A stretch of 64,000 nt of DNA from Scytonema tolypothrichoides VB-61278 (GCF_000828085.3 NZ_JXCA02000022.1:215254-279253); one strand, 5' to 3'; counted from the stretch's first letter, positions 17,801 to 27,139 are shown. Translations and numbers: made by a program. Notes: generated from the sequence alone by a model not told the origin.

Positions 17801-18808
17801 TCATTTATCTTCTACTAGCAAAACAATTTTACCTGTCACAGAACCCGTTTCAAGCAAATGATGAGCAGATCGTGCTTTTTCTAGCGAAAAAGTATGACTA
17901 ACTTGGATCTGTAATTTACCTGCATCAATCCATTTCGCACACTGTTCTAGAATTTCTGCTTGATGCTGTTGCGCTTCTACAATTCCTTGCAACATTGGTA
18001 TTAGCATGAATTCTAAACCAATGCGGAGATTACGTTGTCTAGCAGATTTCCAAACGGTATTGGCATCTGGTTCTAGTATTGTGACTATATCGCCATAAAC
18101 TCGCACTACTGGGAAAGTTTTATAAAAAGTCTCTCCACCTACGGTGTCAAAAGCTAAGTCTACACCTTCGCCGTTTGTCCAATCGAGTGCGGCTTGCACA
18201 AAGTCTGTTTCTTTGTAAAAAATAACATGGTCAGCACCGAGTTTCTGAACAAAATCTGCTTTCTCTTGAGTACTTACAGTCGTGCTGACATCAGCACCTT
18301 TGAGCTTCGCCAGTTGAATTGCTACATGTCCGACACCACCAGCGCCTGCATGAATTAATACCCGTTCTCCAGGTTCCAAGTGTCCCCGTTCGTATAAAGC
18401 TTCCCAAGCGGTGATGAGGACTAACGGCGCTGCAGCAGCTTCTACAAAGGATATAGAAGCAGGTTTACGGGCAACAAATCGCTCATCAACAGTCGTATAT
18501 TCAGCATAATTGCCTTGATGTCCACCTAAGCCACCGTTACAAAAATAGACTTCATCGCCTACGCGAAATTTCTGAACACTAGCACCCACAGCCTCGACAA
18601 CACCTGCACCATCGCATCCTAAAATAGCGGGCATTTTATCGGGGTAAAAAGTGCCACGTTTACGAAGTTTGGTGTCAATAGGGTTGACACCGGCTGCTCG
18701 TAAGTGTACCAGAAGTTCAGTTTCACCCAAAGGAACGGCAGGGTTTTGCACATCCTGCACTTGCAGAACTTCGGGATTACCAGCTGCTGTCATTAAAACT
18801 GCTTTCAT
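17801..18808 (-). CDS. Zinc-independent quinone oxidoreductase/alcohol dehydrogenase-like (MDR family)
   Basis: A 335-residue medium-chain dehydrogenase/reductase of the NADPH:quinone reductase (zeta-crystallin-like) type. N-terminal GroES-like domain (MKAVLMTAAGNPEVLQVQD) and Rossmann domain with HAGAGGVGHVAIQLAKLKGA. The zinc-site cysteines of true alcohol dehydrogenases are not evident. I start at the ATG at 18806-18808, which has GAGG ten bases upstream and matches the family start. A longer form of 15 extra residues is possible. Substrate unknown. Confidence 0.88.
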   Translation of the reverse strand: MKAVLMTAAGNPEVLQVQDVQNPAVPLGETELLVHLRAAGVNPIDTKLRKRGTFYPDKMPAILGCDGAGVVEAVGASVQKFRVGDEVYFCNGGLGGHQGNYAEYTTVDERFVARKPASISFVEAAAAPLVLITAWEALYERGHLEPGERVLIHAGAGGVGHVAIQLAKLKGADVSTTVSTQEKADFVQKLGADHVIFYKETDFVQAALDWTNGEGVDLAFDTVGGETFYKTFPVVRVYGDIVTILEPDANTVWKSARQRNLRIGLEFMLIPMLQGIVEAQQHQAEILEQCAKWIDAGKLQIQVSHTFSLEKARSAHHLLETGSVTGKIVLLVEDK

Positions 18809-19204
18809 TGCTTCGCTTCCTCTTTCTGTGCTAAAGCTACTTGCATTTGACAATTTAGCGCAAAGAGGAGGGCATTATGAGCAATTCAAAATTTAATGTA
18901 TGCCCTACGAGTACGCTTATTCGACAAAATAATTTGATGATTTTATACCTAAGAAAAATCTTTATTACGGTGATGGCTTAATATACAGTACTGAAGCAGA
19001 ATTTAGGGACTGCTTGACATCTTTATATTTCCGAGAAGAAAACATATTCGTAAACCTCTGCAAGGGAACAACAAAAATTTACACTAGTTAACTCTAAATC
19101 TTGGTTTATTCTATAGCTGTAAAGCACCCATTAACACCAAAGAAAGAAAAAGGTGTATGTAACTGAGCGAAAATCAAATAGGAGTATCATAGTAACATAA
19201 AAAA
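18809..19204. other. Intergenic region, no supported gene
   Basis: AT-rich divergent promoter space between the oxidoreductase and a hypothetical gene. No strong hairpin or family remnant found. Confidence 0.4.
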
Positions 19205-19696
19205 ATGGCTAGAATTATTTACGAAACTGAAAATTCCTTAGAAATTACAGAACTCAGAGCAGAAGTTTTGTCAAAACGTAAGTGTGGAGAGGTTTTGTTT
19301 GAAATCCAAAAAATAATATCAGAAGAAACTCTTGAAAGCTCTAAAAATATGACTGAAATTCTTGATTTATTTGTAAGTCAATTAGGATATTCCAGTCTAG
19401 GGTTGCTCTGGAAAGAAGTTAATCAAGAAGAGGCGCAAAAAATCCTAAGTTTTGTTATGACGAAAGATTTGGCTTACTCTGTGCCATTAATGAGCTTAGA
19501 AGAAGCAGAAAACATTATTGTTAAATTATTTGATTTTTTTCCAGGTTATTGCAAATTTTTCACAAATGCGTTATTTCGGAACAATTACTCTGGCATTAGT
19601 GCATGGGATTCAATTACAAAAGCCACATTCGATACAGGTATTATTGTTGTCAGTCATAAACGAATTGGTATCCTCTGGGTGAAAGACGAGGATTAA
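19205..19696 (+). CDS. Hypothetical protein, 163 aa
   Basis: Soluble acidic protein with no signal peptide or membrane segment. The C-terminus has a beta-rich pattern (TKATFDTGIIVVSHKRIGIL, then WVKDED), and the middle is helical. I recognise no family. Size, acidity and position beside a secreted RNase would fit an immunity-like protein, but that is speculation: the next gene is separated by 214 bp and encodes a separately exported protein. Confidence 0.6.
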   Translation: MARIIYETENSLEITELRAEVLSKRKCGEVLFEIQKIISEETLESSKNMTEILDLFVSQLGYSSLGLLWKEVNQEEAQKILSFVMTKDLAYSVPLMSLEEAENIIVKLFDFFPGYCKFFTNALFRNNYSGISAWDSITKATFDTGIIVVSHKRIGILWVKDED

Positions 19697-19910
19697 GCAG
19701 AAGTCAGCGAAAAAGCGGAGGAGCACCCGAGCAAGGGGCAGGGGAAGGATAGTATACTTCGATTGAAATCATAAATTCCTGGAAAACTTAGCATTTCAAT
19801 GGTTAACAGCTTGTTAATAAATACTTAATCGAAAAATAAGTAATTGATAACGTTATAACTATCAATTCCTATTTCAATGAGTAATGAGTTAAGCATTAAC
19901 CCTGTTAAAT

Positions 19911-21182
19911 ATGTCTAAGTTAGCATTACCATTGAAGATAGCAGGAGGAGCCATCTTACTGCTTTCCTTTTTTTCATCTAGAGTAAATAGTGTCACAATT
20001 TCAGAGGGATTTGAGAACGGTACCAAAGGCAGTTATGCAGCAGCTGACGTCACCCTGAGTACAGGCGTTTGGAATTTTAATGATGCTTTAATTGGTAATC
20101 TTTCAACGGATGTTAAGAGCGGGACGCAATCTGCTCGCATTCGCAATAACGGCAAAGTGACGATGAAATTTGATCGTACGGGTGCTGGTACAGTTACTAT
20201 CAAACATGCTAAGTTTGGTTCTGATGCTAGTACTACTTGGGAGTTGTGGTGTTCAACCAATAGCGGATCTTCATGGTCAAAAATAGGTTCAACAATTACG
20301 ACAAGCTCTACATCACTTCAAACAGCAACTTTCACTCCTAATCTCTCTGGGACAGTTCGGTGTGAAGTCCGCAAGACTGATGGAACTTCAAACAGAACCA
20401 ATATTGATGACATTGAAATTACTGATTATGGCTCCTCTGGTTCTTCTTCCTCCTTACCTCCCGGTTCTGTACCATTCTTTGACAATATCAACAACCCTGT
20501 CTCTGGTTTAGCTTACGGTAGCCCAGCCGATGTTACACCTCCCGCGCCAGTACCAAACAACTTTGACACAGCAGTGACTAATCTTTGTGGAGCACCTGGT
20601 ACAGTTGTCAGTCGTGCTGGTTTCCAGTCTATGATGCAGAACAATCCTACTGTCTTGGCAAATATCAAGCAATATGTGGGAGGGTCTCTGGAACCAGGTC
20701 GCACCACAGATGCAGCTTTCTTAGAGGACTTGACTGATGTCTGGTTTAATGCACAGGCTTTTGATCATATTTTTTGCGGGGAACCAGTTCAAGGCGGTTC
20801 GATTGGGGGATTGCACTTTGTCGCTCGTTATGTAGAACTTCAGGAAAAGGGTTTAGCCGGACGACTAGACAACAATACATCCAGAGAAGAGGTTGTTCCC
20901 GGTACAATTTACACTATGGGCGTTGTGATGAAAGTTGGTAGTGGTACTGCTCAGTCTTCTATCAAAGGTTATCCCTACACCCTCAACGCTGAAGAGATTC
21001 TATCGAAAGCATCTCTAGGTTACAAGAACAACCCAAATACTACCTCGACTAACACGGTTTGTAATTTGAGCGTAACTGACGAGGGGAAAACATTTACAGC
21101 TGTGTTTGTGAGGAGAGATGGCGGGATTCGCACTTTCTATCCTGATGCTACCCCCAGTGGTAACCCCAATTGTACGCAGTAA
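19911..21182 (+). CDS. Secreted EndoU-like endoribonuclease with N-terminal beta-sandwich
   Basis: A 423-residue exported protein. An N-terminal hydrophobic segment (about 6-26) ending near NSVTIS is a likely signal peptide. Residues 30-172 form a beta-sandwich of the kind attached to extracellular nucleases and adhesins (GTVTIKHAKFGSD, WELWCSTNSGSSWSKIG). After a Ser/Pro-rich linker (175-215), residues 225-423 resemble bacterial EndoU: FDHIFCGE (His286), GGSIGGLHFVARY (His302), then a Lys/Thr-containing strand (VVMKVGSGT) and FTAVFVRRDGGIRTFYP. EndoU enzymes cleave RNA at uridines through two His and a Lys. Cysteines are paired in number, consistent with export. Assignment is by motif memory, not search. 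Confidence 0.72.
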   Translation: MSKLALPLKIAGGAILLLSFFSSRVNSVTISEGFENGTKGSYAAADVTLSTGVWNFNDALIGNLSTDVKSGTQSARIRNNGKVTMKFDRTGAGTVTIKHAKFGSDASTTWELWCSTNSGSSWSKIGSTITTSSTSLQTATFTPNLSGTVRCEVRKTDGTSNRTNIDDIEITDYGSSGSSSSLPPGSVPFFDNINNPVSGLAYGSPADVTPPAPVPNNFDTAVTNLCGAPGTVVSRAGFQSMMQNNPTVLANIKQYVGGSLEPGRTTDAAFLEDLTDVWFNAQAFDHIFCGEPVQGGSIGGLHFVARYVELQEKGLAGRLDNNTSREEVVPGTIYTMGVVMKVGSGTAQSSIKGYPYTLNAEEILSKASLGYKNNPNTTSTNTVCNLSVTDEGKTFTAVFVRRDGGIRTFYPDATPSGNPNCTQ

Positions 21183-21239
21183 TTGTGAAGTCCGGTTAAT
21201 AATCGGCTATCTATAAATTCCTACTCCTGCATCCATTCC

Positions 21240-21305
21240 AAAAAAAATAAAAGCCGTGGAACATTCAGTTTCACGGCTCTTAATGTGGTGTGAGGAGCTA
21301 AACTT
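21240..21305 (-). ncRNA. Putative small RNA, Yfr1-like core plus terminator (copy 1)
   Basis: On the minus strand a possible -10 box TATGAT (21317-21312) is followed by an unpaired-looking stretch holding CTCCTCACAC (21297-21288), ten of eleven bases of the ultraconserved Yfr1 motif. Next comes a hairpin AGCCGTG/CACGGCT (21278-21252) and a long T-run (21251-21240), a textbook rho-independent terminator. A 5' stem-loop as in classical Yfr1 is not obvious. Yfr1 normally lies near trxA/guaB, which are not here. Confidence 0.55.
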
Positions 21306-21460
21306 TATATCATCATAATGGTAACTGAAGAGCATAAACACGCTCGTAACGATTTTGGTAACAAAAATTTTTCCGCCGGTATTCACAACCTTTCTCGTCT
21401 CTGGGAACTAATACCCCTGCGTATCATCCTCACATTGGGTGAGTTTCTGTTTACATTCCA

Positions 21461-21532
21461 TAAAAAAATAAATAACCGTGGAAGCACCAGATGAATCCAC
21501 GGCTATAAATGTGGTGTGAGGAGACTTAACTT
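21461..21532 (-). ncRNA. Putative small RNA, Yfr1-like core plus terminator (copy 2)
   Basis: Same design as copy 1, 226 bp away: TATGAT (21544-21539), CTCCTCACAC (21523-21514), hairpin CCGTGGA/TCCACGG (21502-21476) and T-run (21475-21461). The loop and upstream sequence differ, but core, stem and spacing are kept. The upstream words GTTACCAAAA and GTTACGAGCG are shared with copy 1, so promoter DNA was duplicated too. Confidence 0.55.
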
Positions 21533-21654
21533 AGGATCATCATAAACTTATTCGAGTCTTGGTAAGGCGCTCGTAACAGTTTTGGTAACGAGATTATTTT
21601 GAAGCTGCACAAATCAGTTGCTCAAGCCTTTCCCAGACAATCATGCAAGCAATT

Positions 21655-22641
21655 TCACACCAAAGCGCCACCACAGCTAGAACCAGTACCAGCTGTACAG
21701 CCATAACAATAAGCTGCTGTTTGTACTTCATCTATCAAGTCCAAAGAACCAGCTTCTAACAACTTGGCGACTGTCAGGTTTTCCCCGTCGCGAGTTTTTG
21801 CAGGTAAATTCATCATTTGGTTGAAGTCGCAGTCATACACATTACCCAGATAATCAATGGAAATTTCATCGAGACACATCAGATGTTCAACTGTACCAGC
21901 ATTGAAGTGAGATTCTAAAAACTGCAAATAAGGAGCATAAAGTTTCTTTCTTTCTAAAGACAGTTTTGTTCTCCCAACTGGTAAGTTGGTAATCGTAAAT
22001 AGATTGTTAAAACTAATACCAAAATGTTCTTGCAAATATTGCTTGTAATCTCTTTCCAGCTTTGTTTGGTCTGGAGTTAGGGAAAATTTCTCATCTTTCG
22101 GTAATTGTGGATTGTAAACTAAATCCACGATTAAATCTGCTTCTTTCCCATAATCTAGTTGGTTCAGCCATTGCAGTGCTTTAATGGAACCATCATACAC
22201 GCCAGCACCGCGCATTTTATCCACATTATCTGACAAATAGCAGGGCAGAGAAGCAACAACTCTAACTTTGTGTTTAGCAAAATATTCTGGCAAATCATCA
22301 AATCCATCTTCAAAAAAGATGGTCAAATTAGAACGGACAATGACTTGTTTTCCTGTTGTTCTTGCTGCTTCTACCAGTGGTTTGAACCCATAATTCATTT
22401 CTGGTGCACCTCCAGTCAAATCAACAATTTTAATTTGAGAAAATTTATGAATTATCTCAATTAATTGTTGGCAGATTTCAGGAGAAAGTTCTTCTGTGCG
22501 TTTTGGTCCTGCTTCTACATGACAATGGTTACAAGCAAGGTTGCAGCGCTTACCTAGGTTAATTTGTAAAACAGTGATTTCTTTTTTAGTTAAAGGAGAG
22601 GTGAGTTTTTGTTTGAAAGGTGTGATTGCTGTTTGAATCAT
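21655..22641 (-). CDS. arsS: Arsenosugar biosynthesis radical SAM protein
   Basis: A 328-residue radical SAM enzyme that transfers a deoxyadenosyl group to dimethylarsenite in arsenosugar synthesis. The [4Fe-4S]/SAM motif CNLACNHC (Cys33, Cys37, Cys40) is intact. The C-terminus is Cys-rich (YDCDFNQMMN, AAYCYGCTAGTGSSCGG), as in the ArsS (radical SAM/Cys-rich) family. I start at ATG 22639-22641 (MIQTAITPFKQKL); the frame is open 28 codons further up, through repeat DNA. It lies 186 bp downstream of arsM on the same strand, so the two probably form one unit. Confidence 0.9.
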   Translation of the reverse strand: MIQTAITPFKQKLTSPLTKKEITVLQINLGKRCNLACNHCHVEAGPKRTEELSPEICQQLIEIIHKFSQIKIVDLTGGAPEMNYGFKPLVEAARTTGKQVIVRSNLTIFFEDGFDDLPEYFAKHKVRVVASLPCYLSDNVDKMRGAGVYDGSIKALQWLNQLDYGKEADLIVDLVYNPQLPKDEKFSLTPDQTKLERDYKQYLQEHFGISFNNLFTITNLPVGRTKLSLERKKLYAPYLQFLESHFNAGTVEHLMCLDEISIDYLGNVYDCDFNQMMNLPAKTRDGENLTVAKLLEAGSLDLIDEVQTAAYCYGCTAGTGSSCGGALV

Positions 22642-22827
22642 TGTCTCATTTATATAGATGCAAAATAAAAGATGTGTCTTTTTTAGATTTCTCTCGTTCC
22701 CATGCAGAGAATGGAAATGCCTCATTTGAGGCTCTGCCTCTCAATGATTATATTGAAGCAGCAGCCCACAGTTATGCATTCCTTGCCTGAGGCAAAGAAC
22801 GAGGAACGAGAAATTTGGTTGAACGAC
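22642..22827. repeat. arsM-arsS spacer with palindromic repeat
   Basis: Contains a compact inverted repeat around 22680-22745 (GTTCCCATGCAGAGAATGG, then GAGGCTCTGCCTC). It separates two genes expected to work together; whether it ends transcription is not clear. Confidence 0.5.
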
Positions 22828-23796
22828 TTAACAACATCCGCCGCCGTTATAATGCCAAGTTGAATCAGTCATCATTATTTGCTCTGGCATTAAAGCTGCA
22901 AGTTTTGCGGCAGTTTTATCACACACTGATGCTGGAATTCCACGCTGAAGAATATGACCAGCATCATCATCAAAAAATGGTTCATAACCAGTATAAATTG
23001 CGGTTTTTCCTGTGAACACACAAGCCCCATCTTCAGGAATGATAACTTTGAAAGCCACAGAATCTAAACTTTCTAAAAGAAGATTCTCTTCTATGTCATA
23101 AGTTTGGGTATCTAACAGGCGATAGGGGCGACGGGCGCGAATTTCTACTTGCCCAAAACCAACATTTATAATACGCTGAATATACTGTTCATAAGTGAGT
23201 GCGCCTGATAAACACATTGCTCGCAGCTGCTCATCTTTTTGCAGATGTTGTGGAATGGGACGAGTCGCAATTGGGTCACTCATCTGCAATTTTCCACCTG
23301 GTTTTAACACCCGGTATGCTTCTTGCAAAGCACGGGTTAAATCTTCTGGTTCAAAGATATTGAAAAGGCAATTTTGCGCTACGATATCAACAGAATCATC
23401 ACCAACAGGTAAGTTAAAGGCATCGCCTTCGCCAATTTCTACAAAACTGGTGTCAAACCAGGGGTTTTCTTGAGCAGCAATTTCCAAGTTGCGTGCTGCT
23501 GCTTGACGCATTTCTGGTACTGGATCAACAGCAATAACAGCACCAGAACGCTGAGAAAAATAGGCAAATTGCAAAGCTTCTAAACCACCACCAACTCCAA
23601 CATACAGTACTGTGGGTTGATTTCCAAGTTCGGTGGGATGAACAGTCGTCCCGCAACCATAGTTCATTTCCTGCATTTTCCGAGGAATTTTCAACCCTGG
23701 TAATTGCAAGGGTGTGCTTTGCACACAACACAGTCCGACTTGCGGTGTTTGGGCGACTTCACTATAAAACTGCGCCGCTGTCTCAAGATAACTCAT
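22828..23796 (-). CDS. arsM: Arsenite S-adenosylmethionine methyltransferase (arsenosugar type)
   Basis: A 322-residue SAM-dependent methyltransferase. The Rossmann motif VLYVGVGGGLEALQFA binds SAM. Conserved arsenic-binding cysteines are likely Cys23/Cys24 (VGLCCVQS) and Cys48 (MNYGCGTTV), and the protein ends in a Cys-Cys pair (GGGCC). This Cys-Cys tail and the neighbouring arsS identify the arsenosugar-biosynthesis subgroup. It methylates arsenite, supplying the ArsS substrate. No arsR, arsB or arsC is seen nearby. Confidence 0.9.
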   Translation of the reverse strand: MSYLETAAQFYSEVAQTPQVGLCCVQSTPLQLPGLKIPRKMQEMNYGCGTTVHPTELGNQPTVLYVGVGGGLEALQFAYFSQRSGAVIAVDPVPEMRQAAARNLEIAAQENPWFDTSFVEIGEGDAFNLPVGDDSVDIVAQNCLFNIFEPEDLTRALQEAYRVLKPGGKLQMSDPIATRPIPQHLQKDEQLRAMCLSGALTYEQYIQRIINVGFGQVEIRARRPYRLLDTQTYDIEENLLLESLDSVAFKVIIPEDGACVFTGKTAIYTGYEPFFDDDAGHILQRGIPASVCDKTAAKLAALMPEQIMMTDSTWHYNGGGCC

Positions 23797-23908
23797 TGCA
23801 CTGGCTGATGTTGACTACCGTTCTTAAGTGTAGCGGTAAGTAAATCAGTGAATTCATATCAAATGGGTCATTTAATTATCTAACAAATGCAGTATTGGGC
23901 CGTTCAGA

Positions 23909-24583
23909 TTATTCTCGCAGTGCGTAACCTACTCCACGTACAGTTTGAATGAGACGCTTTTCCTCATTCGCCTCCAATTTCAGGCGCAAGTAGCGAATGT
24001 AAACCTCAATGATGTTGGAGTCGCCCATAAAGTCGTAACCCCAGACTTCTTCGAGAATGCGATCGCGCGTAATAACCTGTCGTGGATGGATGAGTAAATA
24101 CTCCAGTAAATCAAACTCTTTGGCGGTTAACTCAACTAAGCGCGTCCCCCGAAAAACTTCCCGCGTGCGACGGTTTAAACTCAAGTTTCCAAATTGCAAG
24201 ATATCGGTGTTGGCTTCTTGCGTTCGTCGCAAGTGTGCGCGGACTCTGGCTAACAACTCTTCGACGCTAAAAGGTTTCACAACATAATCATCCGCACCAG
24301 CGTCTAAACCAGCAACGCGATCGCTCACCTCATCTTTTGCCGTTAACAATATAATGGGTACCATGACCCCAGTGCTTCGTAAACGTCGGCAAATTTCTAA
24401 CCCAGATAAACCAGGTAACATCCAGTCCAATATCACTAAATCTGGATGAGACTCTCGTGCAGTCGTCAGTCCTGTTAACCCATCGTGTGCAACACTAACT
24501 TTATAACCCTCATAACTCAGTTCCAATTCTACAAATCGAGCGAGTTTAACTTCATCTTCAACAAGTAAAATATGCGCTGTCAT
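23909..24583 (-). CDS. OmpR/PhoB-family response regulator
   Basis: A 224-residue two-domain transcription factor. The receiver domain has acidic pocket Glu9-Asp10, phospho-acceptor Asp53 in [10 protein letters not shown], Thr81 and Lys103 in VVKPF. The C-terminal winged helix (about 130-222) includes [13 protein letters not shown] and [11 protein letters not shown]. Target genes unknown. No kinase is directly adjacent on the same strand; a HAMP-type kinase of the usual partner class lies 3 kb away, and a GAF kinase is divergent across 205 bp. Confidence 0.93.
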   Translation of the reverse strand: MTAHILLVEDEVKLARFVELELSYEGYKVSVAHDGLTGLTTARESHPDLVILDWMLPGLSGLEICRRLRSTGVMVPIILLTAKDEVSDRVAGLDAGADDYVVKPFSVEELLARVRAHLRRTQEANTDILQFGNLSLNRRTREVFRGTRLVELTAKEFDLLEYLLIHPRQVITRDRILEEVWGYDFMGDSNIIEVYIRYLRLKLEANEEKRLIQTVRGVGYALRE

Positions 24584-24788
24584 GAATATTTAAGAACAGA
24601 TCTAAGTTACTTTTATTTATATCTACTTACTACAAAACCTGATAATTTTGTATTCATATTATACAGAAACTGAATGGAAAAGCCTGATAAGAATTGTTGC
24701 AGTTTTTGACAACTCGATTTGACAACAGAATTCATCACCCTCATTTGTATATGAATATACTATTGTTTCATCAAGCAAAGAGCATTGT

Positions 24789-26039
24789 ATGTCCTTGAGA
24801 TCACATAACTGGCACCAAGAAAGACGCACACTAGAAATTTTATCTTCACTCAGTTATCGCAGAGGTGAACTCCAGAGTTACTTGCGACAAATCACGTATG
24901 GTGTTTGTGAATTGCTAGAACTAGATTGGTCTGTCGTGACTCTTTGCCAAAATGGTTATGAGAAAGTGCTAGCGAGTAGTATAGACTTGGGAGATGATAA
25001 TGATCAAGTTTATTTACTGCATGGTAGCTTAACTGGGACAGTTGTGGAAACTGGACACAGCCTAGTGGTACCAGACGCCAAAATTTGTAACGATTATGGT
25101 GAAGCACCAGAAGGATATCAAGCTTATTTGGGAGTTCCTTTGTGCACTCCTGAAGGAAAGATTGTTGGAACGATTTGTTCGTTTCACAAAACGCCGCGCC
25201 AGTTTTGTGCTGATGAAGTTCGCATAGCTGAGTTATTTGCTGAACGTGCGGCGACAGCGATTGACAATTATTTTCTCTTCCAGCAACAACGACAATTCAA
25301 TCAAATCCTAGAAGCTGAGGTAGCGCGAAGAACCGAAGAATTAAGGACGGCTCAAGCTAAACTTGTAGAACAAGAACGTTTAGCAGCAATAGGCGAATTC
25401 GCTGCTTGTATTATCCACGAAATTCGCAACCCTTTCACAACCATGAAAATGGGGTTAAACTTTTTTCAAAAACTTGATTTATCTGCGCCAGCAAAAGAGC
25501 GATTATTTTTGGCACTGGACGAAGCTAATAGATTAGAAAGGTTGTTAAAAGAAATCTTGCTATATGCAAAACCGCAGATGTTGCGGTTAGAAAAAATAGA
25601 TATTAATGAATTCATTCCCGAAATTTTGCCCTCGCTGCAAAATATGTCAGAAGCTGTAGGACGGGAAGTTGATTTTTATCCCGCAATGAATGAGATGAAA
25701 GTAGAAGGAGATAAAGATAAACTCAAACAAGTCTTTATTAATCTTGTGCGGAACGCATTTGAAGCAATTCCCAAAGGAGAGACTGTGAAATTGCAAATTG
25801 AGAGTAACAGCAATCGAAATCAAGTCTGTATTCATGTCCACAATGGCGGTGAACCTATTTCTCCAGAAATTTTACCCAAGCTAACCCAGCCATTTTACTC
25901 TACAAAATCTTCTGGAACTGGGTTAGGACTTGCCATTACCAAACGCATTGTGGAAGTTCATAGTGGAGAGCTTTTGATGAAATCAAATCTTGCGGAAGGT
26001 ACCACGGTCAGTGTGCGATTACCTATAGTTACTGCATGA
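24789..26039 (+). CDS. GAF-domain sensor histidine kinase
   Basis: Soluble kinase of 416 residues. An N-terminal GAF domain (about 15-165; SLTGTVVETGHSLVVPD, YLGVPLCTPEGKIVGTICSF) lacks a bilin-type Cys context. A coiled coil (EAEVARRTEELRTAQAKLVE) leads to the DHp helix with phospho-acceptor His210 in ACIIHEIRNPF. The ATPase domain has N-box LVRNAFEA, an HNGGEPI box in place of the usual DNG, and G-box SSGTGLGLAI. The signal is unknown. It is divergent from the OmpR-type regulator, which could be its partner. Confidence 0.9.
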   Translation: MSLRSHNWHQERRTLEILSSLSYRRGELQSYLRQITYGVCELLELDWSVVTLCQNGYEKVLASSIDLGDDNDQVYLLHGSLTGTVVETGHSLVVPDAKICNDYGEAPEGYQAYLGVPLCTPEGKIVGTICSFHKTPRQFCADEVRIAELFAERAATAIDNYFLFQQQRQFNQILEAEVARRTEELRTAQAKLVEQERLAAIGEFAACIIHEIRNPFTTMKMGLNFFQKLDLSAPAKERLFLALDEANRLERLLKEILLYAKPQMLRLEKIDINEFIPEILPSLQNMSEAVGREVDFYPAMNEMKVEGDKDKLKQVFINLVRNAFEAIPKGETVKLQIESNSNRNQVCIHVHNGGEPISPEILPKLTQPFYSTKSSGTGLGLAITKRIVEVHSGELLMKSNLAEGTTVSVRLPIVTA

Positions 26040-26059
26040 TATCACTACCAGACATGCTA

Positions 26060-26347
26060 TTAGCAATAGGCTGTAACGTCTTCACCACATTCATCAGCAA
26101 GATAACACAAAGCTTTGAAACGTAACGTCACCACTTCTTCATAGAGAGGATTTAGCTTACACATAGGTGGAATGTGAAATAGCTTGCGACCAAATAGTGT
26201 AATGTCACGTTCAAAGGGACATTGAGCAGGGATCAATTTGCACAGAGAATGAGCTAATTTGGCATTATGAATTTCTATTGAATCAAACCATTGACGAACA
26301 GGTTGCAGCAGGTCGTTTTGTGGACCCAGTTGAGTAAAGCTAGTCAT
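26060..26347 (-). CDS. Mo-dependent nitrogenase C-terminal-like protein (Mo-nitro_C family)
   Basis: A 95-residue protein matching the small cyanobacterial family related to a nitrogenase C-terminal segment: WFDSIEIHNAKLAHSLCKLI, PAQCPFERDITLFGR, FHIPPMCKLNPLYEEVV, and CYLADECGEDVTAYC. Four or more conserved Cys could bind metal. Biochemical role unknown. Not linked to nif genes here; convergent with the GAF kinase. Confidence 0.85.
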   Translation of the reverse strand: MTSFTQLGPQNDLLQPVRQWFDSIEIHNAKLAHSLCKLIPAQCPFERDITLFGRKLFHIPPMCKLNPLYEEVVTLRFKALCYLADECGEDVTAYC

Positions 26348-26574
26348 AATGATTTACCTTGTCTTGATAATTGCAAAGTTGGTCTTGTTTGTTGGGTTTG
26401 AACCCTTTCCTATATATCTATAGGGAGCAGTTGGTTGTCTTATGCAGTTGCTTTTTGTTCTCTTTTTTGGGAACACTCATTACTACAAAGTCCAGTTCCA
26501 GTGTTCCGGACGATTTCCCCGATATTTTTGTTGCACATAGAATTTTTCTACTAAAAGGGTATAAACACGCTTGA

Positions 26575-26925
26575 GGGGCGTTTTTGCATCATCGCCCCTA
26601 CGTGATATCTTGCACCCTCCGGGTTCGCCAGTCGCTCATGGGGGAAACCACGCCAGGTCGCACAACGGGGGGAACCCCCGCAAGCGACTGGCTCCCCAAG
26701 ACCGCGCTGGCTCACCATTCTCAATAACTGTAGGGTGGGCACTGGTCACAACGTAAGAATAAGGTTTTGAGCGAACTCTAGGCAGTGCCCAACGCCAGAT
26801 GCTAAGAAAGCGGGAAGCCGCCTCCGGCGTCTAAGCCTGTGAAACCCGGACGCCAGAACAAGCGTGAGGGAGACCCTCATCAAGTACTGGCTCTCCAACG
26901 CACTGGCTCCCTTACAAAAATTGCA
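26575..26925. repeat. Cluster of interspersed palindromic repeats
   Basis: GC-rich repeat DNA with imperfect inverted arms: GGGGCGTT/TCGCCCC, GCCAGTCGCTCATGGGGGAA, GCGACTGGCTCCCC, CCGCGCTGGCTCACC, then AACGCACTGGCTCCC. The words match repeats near 13.0, 40.4, 50.5 and 63.1 kb. No coding sequence is credible here. Confidence 0.75.
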
Positions 26926-26929
26926 ATAA

Positions 26930-27139
26930 CGCAACTGGTGCAAGATGTGAGCTACCCTTGGTTTTCACTCTTCGATTGGTTTGGGCTAGCGCCGTAAGTC
27001 TGGACTCTGACTAAACCAAAGGGGATGTCTGTGGTTAGCCCGACGCTTCTACCGTAAACTGGGTAAACTCAGATCTTGCACCTTTCCGTCTAGGTTGTTT
27101 TCCAAGATTTAGAATATTTATTGCTGCGTTCACAGCTTT
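26930..27139 (-). pseudogene. TnpB (IS200/IS605-type) C-terminal remnant with right-end DNA
   Basis: Minus-strand codons 27139-27035 read KAVNAAINILNLGKQPRRKG, then a short tail and stop. The NAAINILNLG block is the extreme C-terminus of TnpB-type RNA-guided nucleases, after the last catalytic Asp. A TAG just upstream and the missing body show it is dead. The following about 105 bp (27034-26930) contain inverted segments such as GGGCTAACC/TAGCCC and correspond in position to the element's right end, where TnpB loci encode their guide RNA. Confidence 0.6.
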
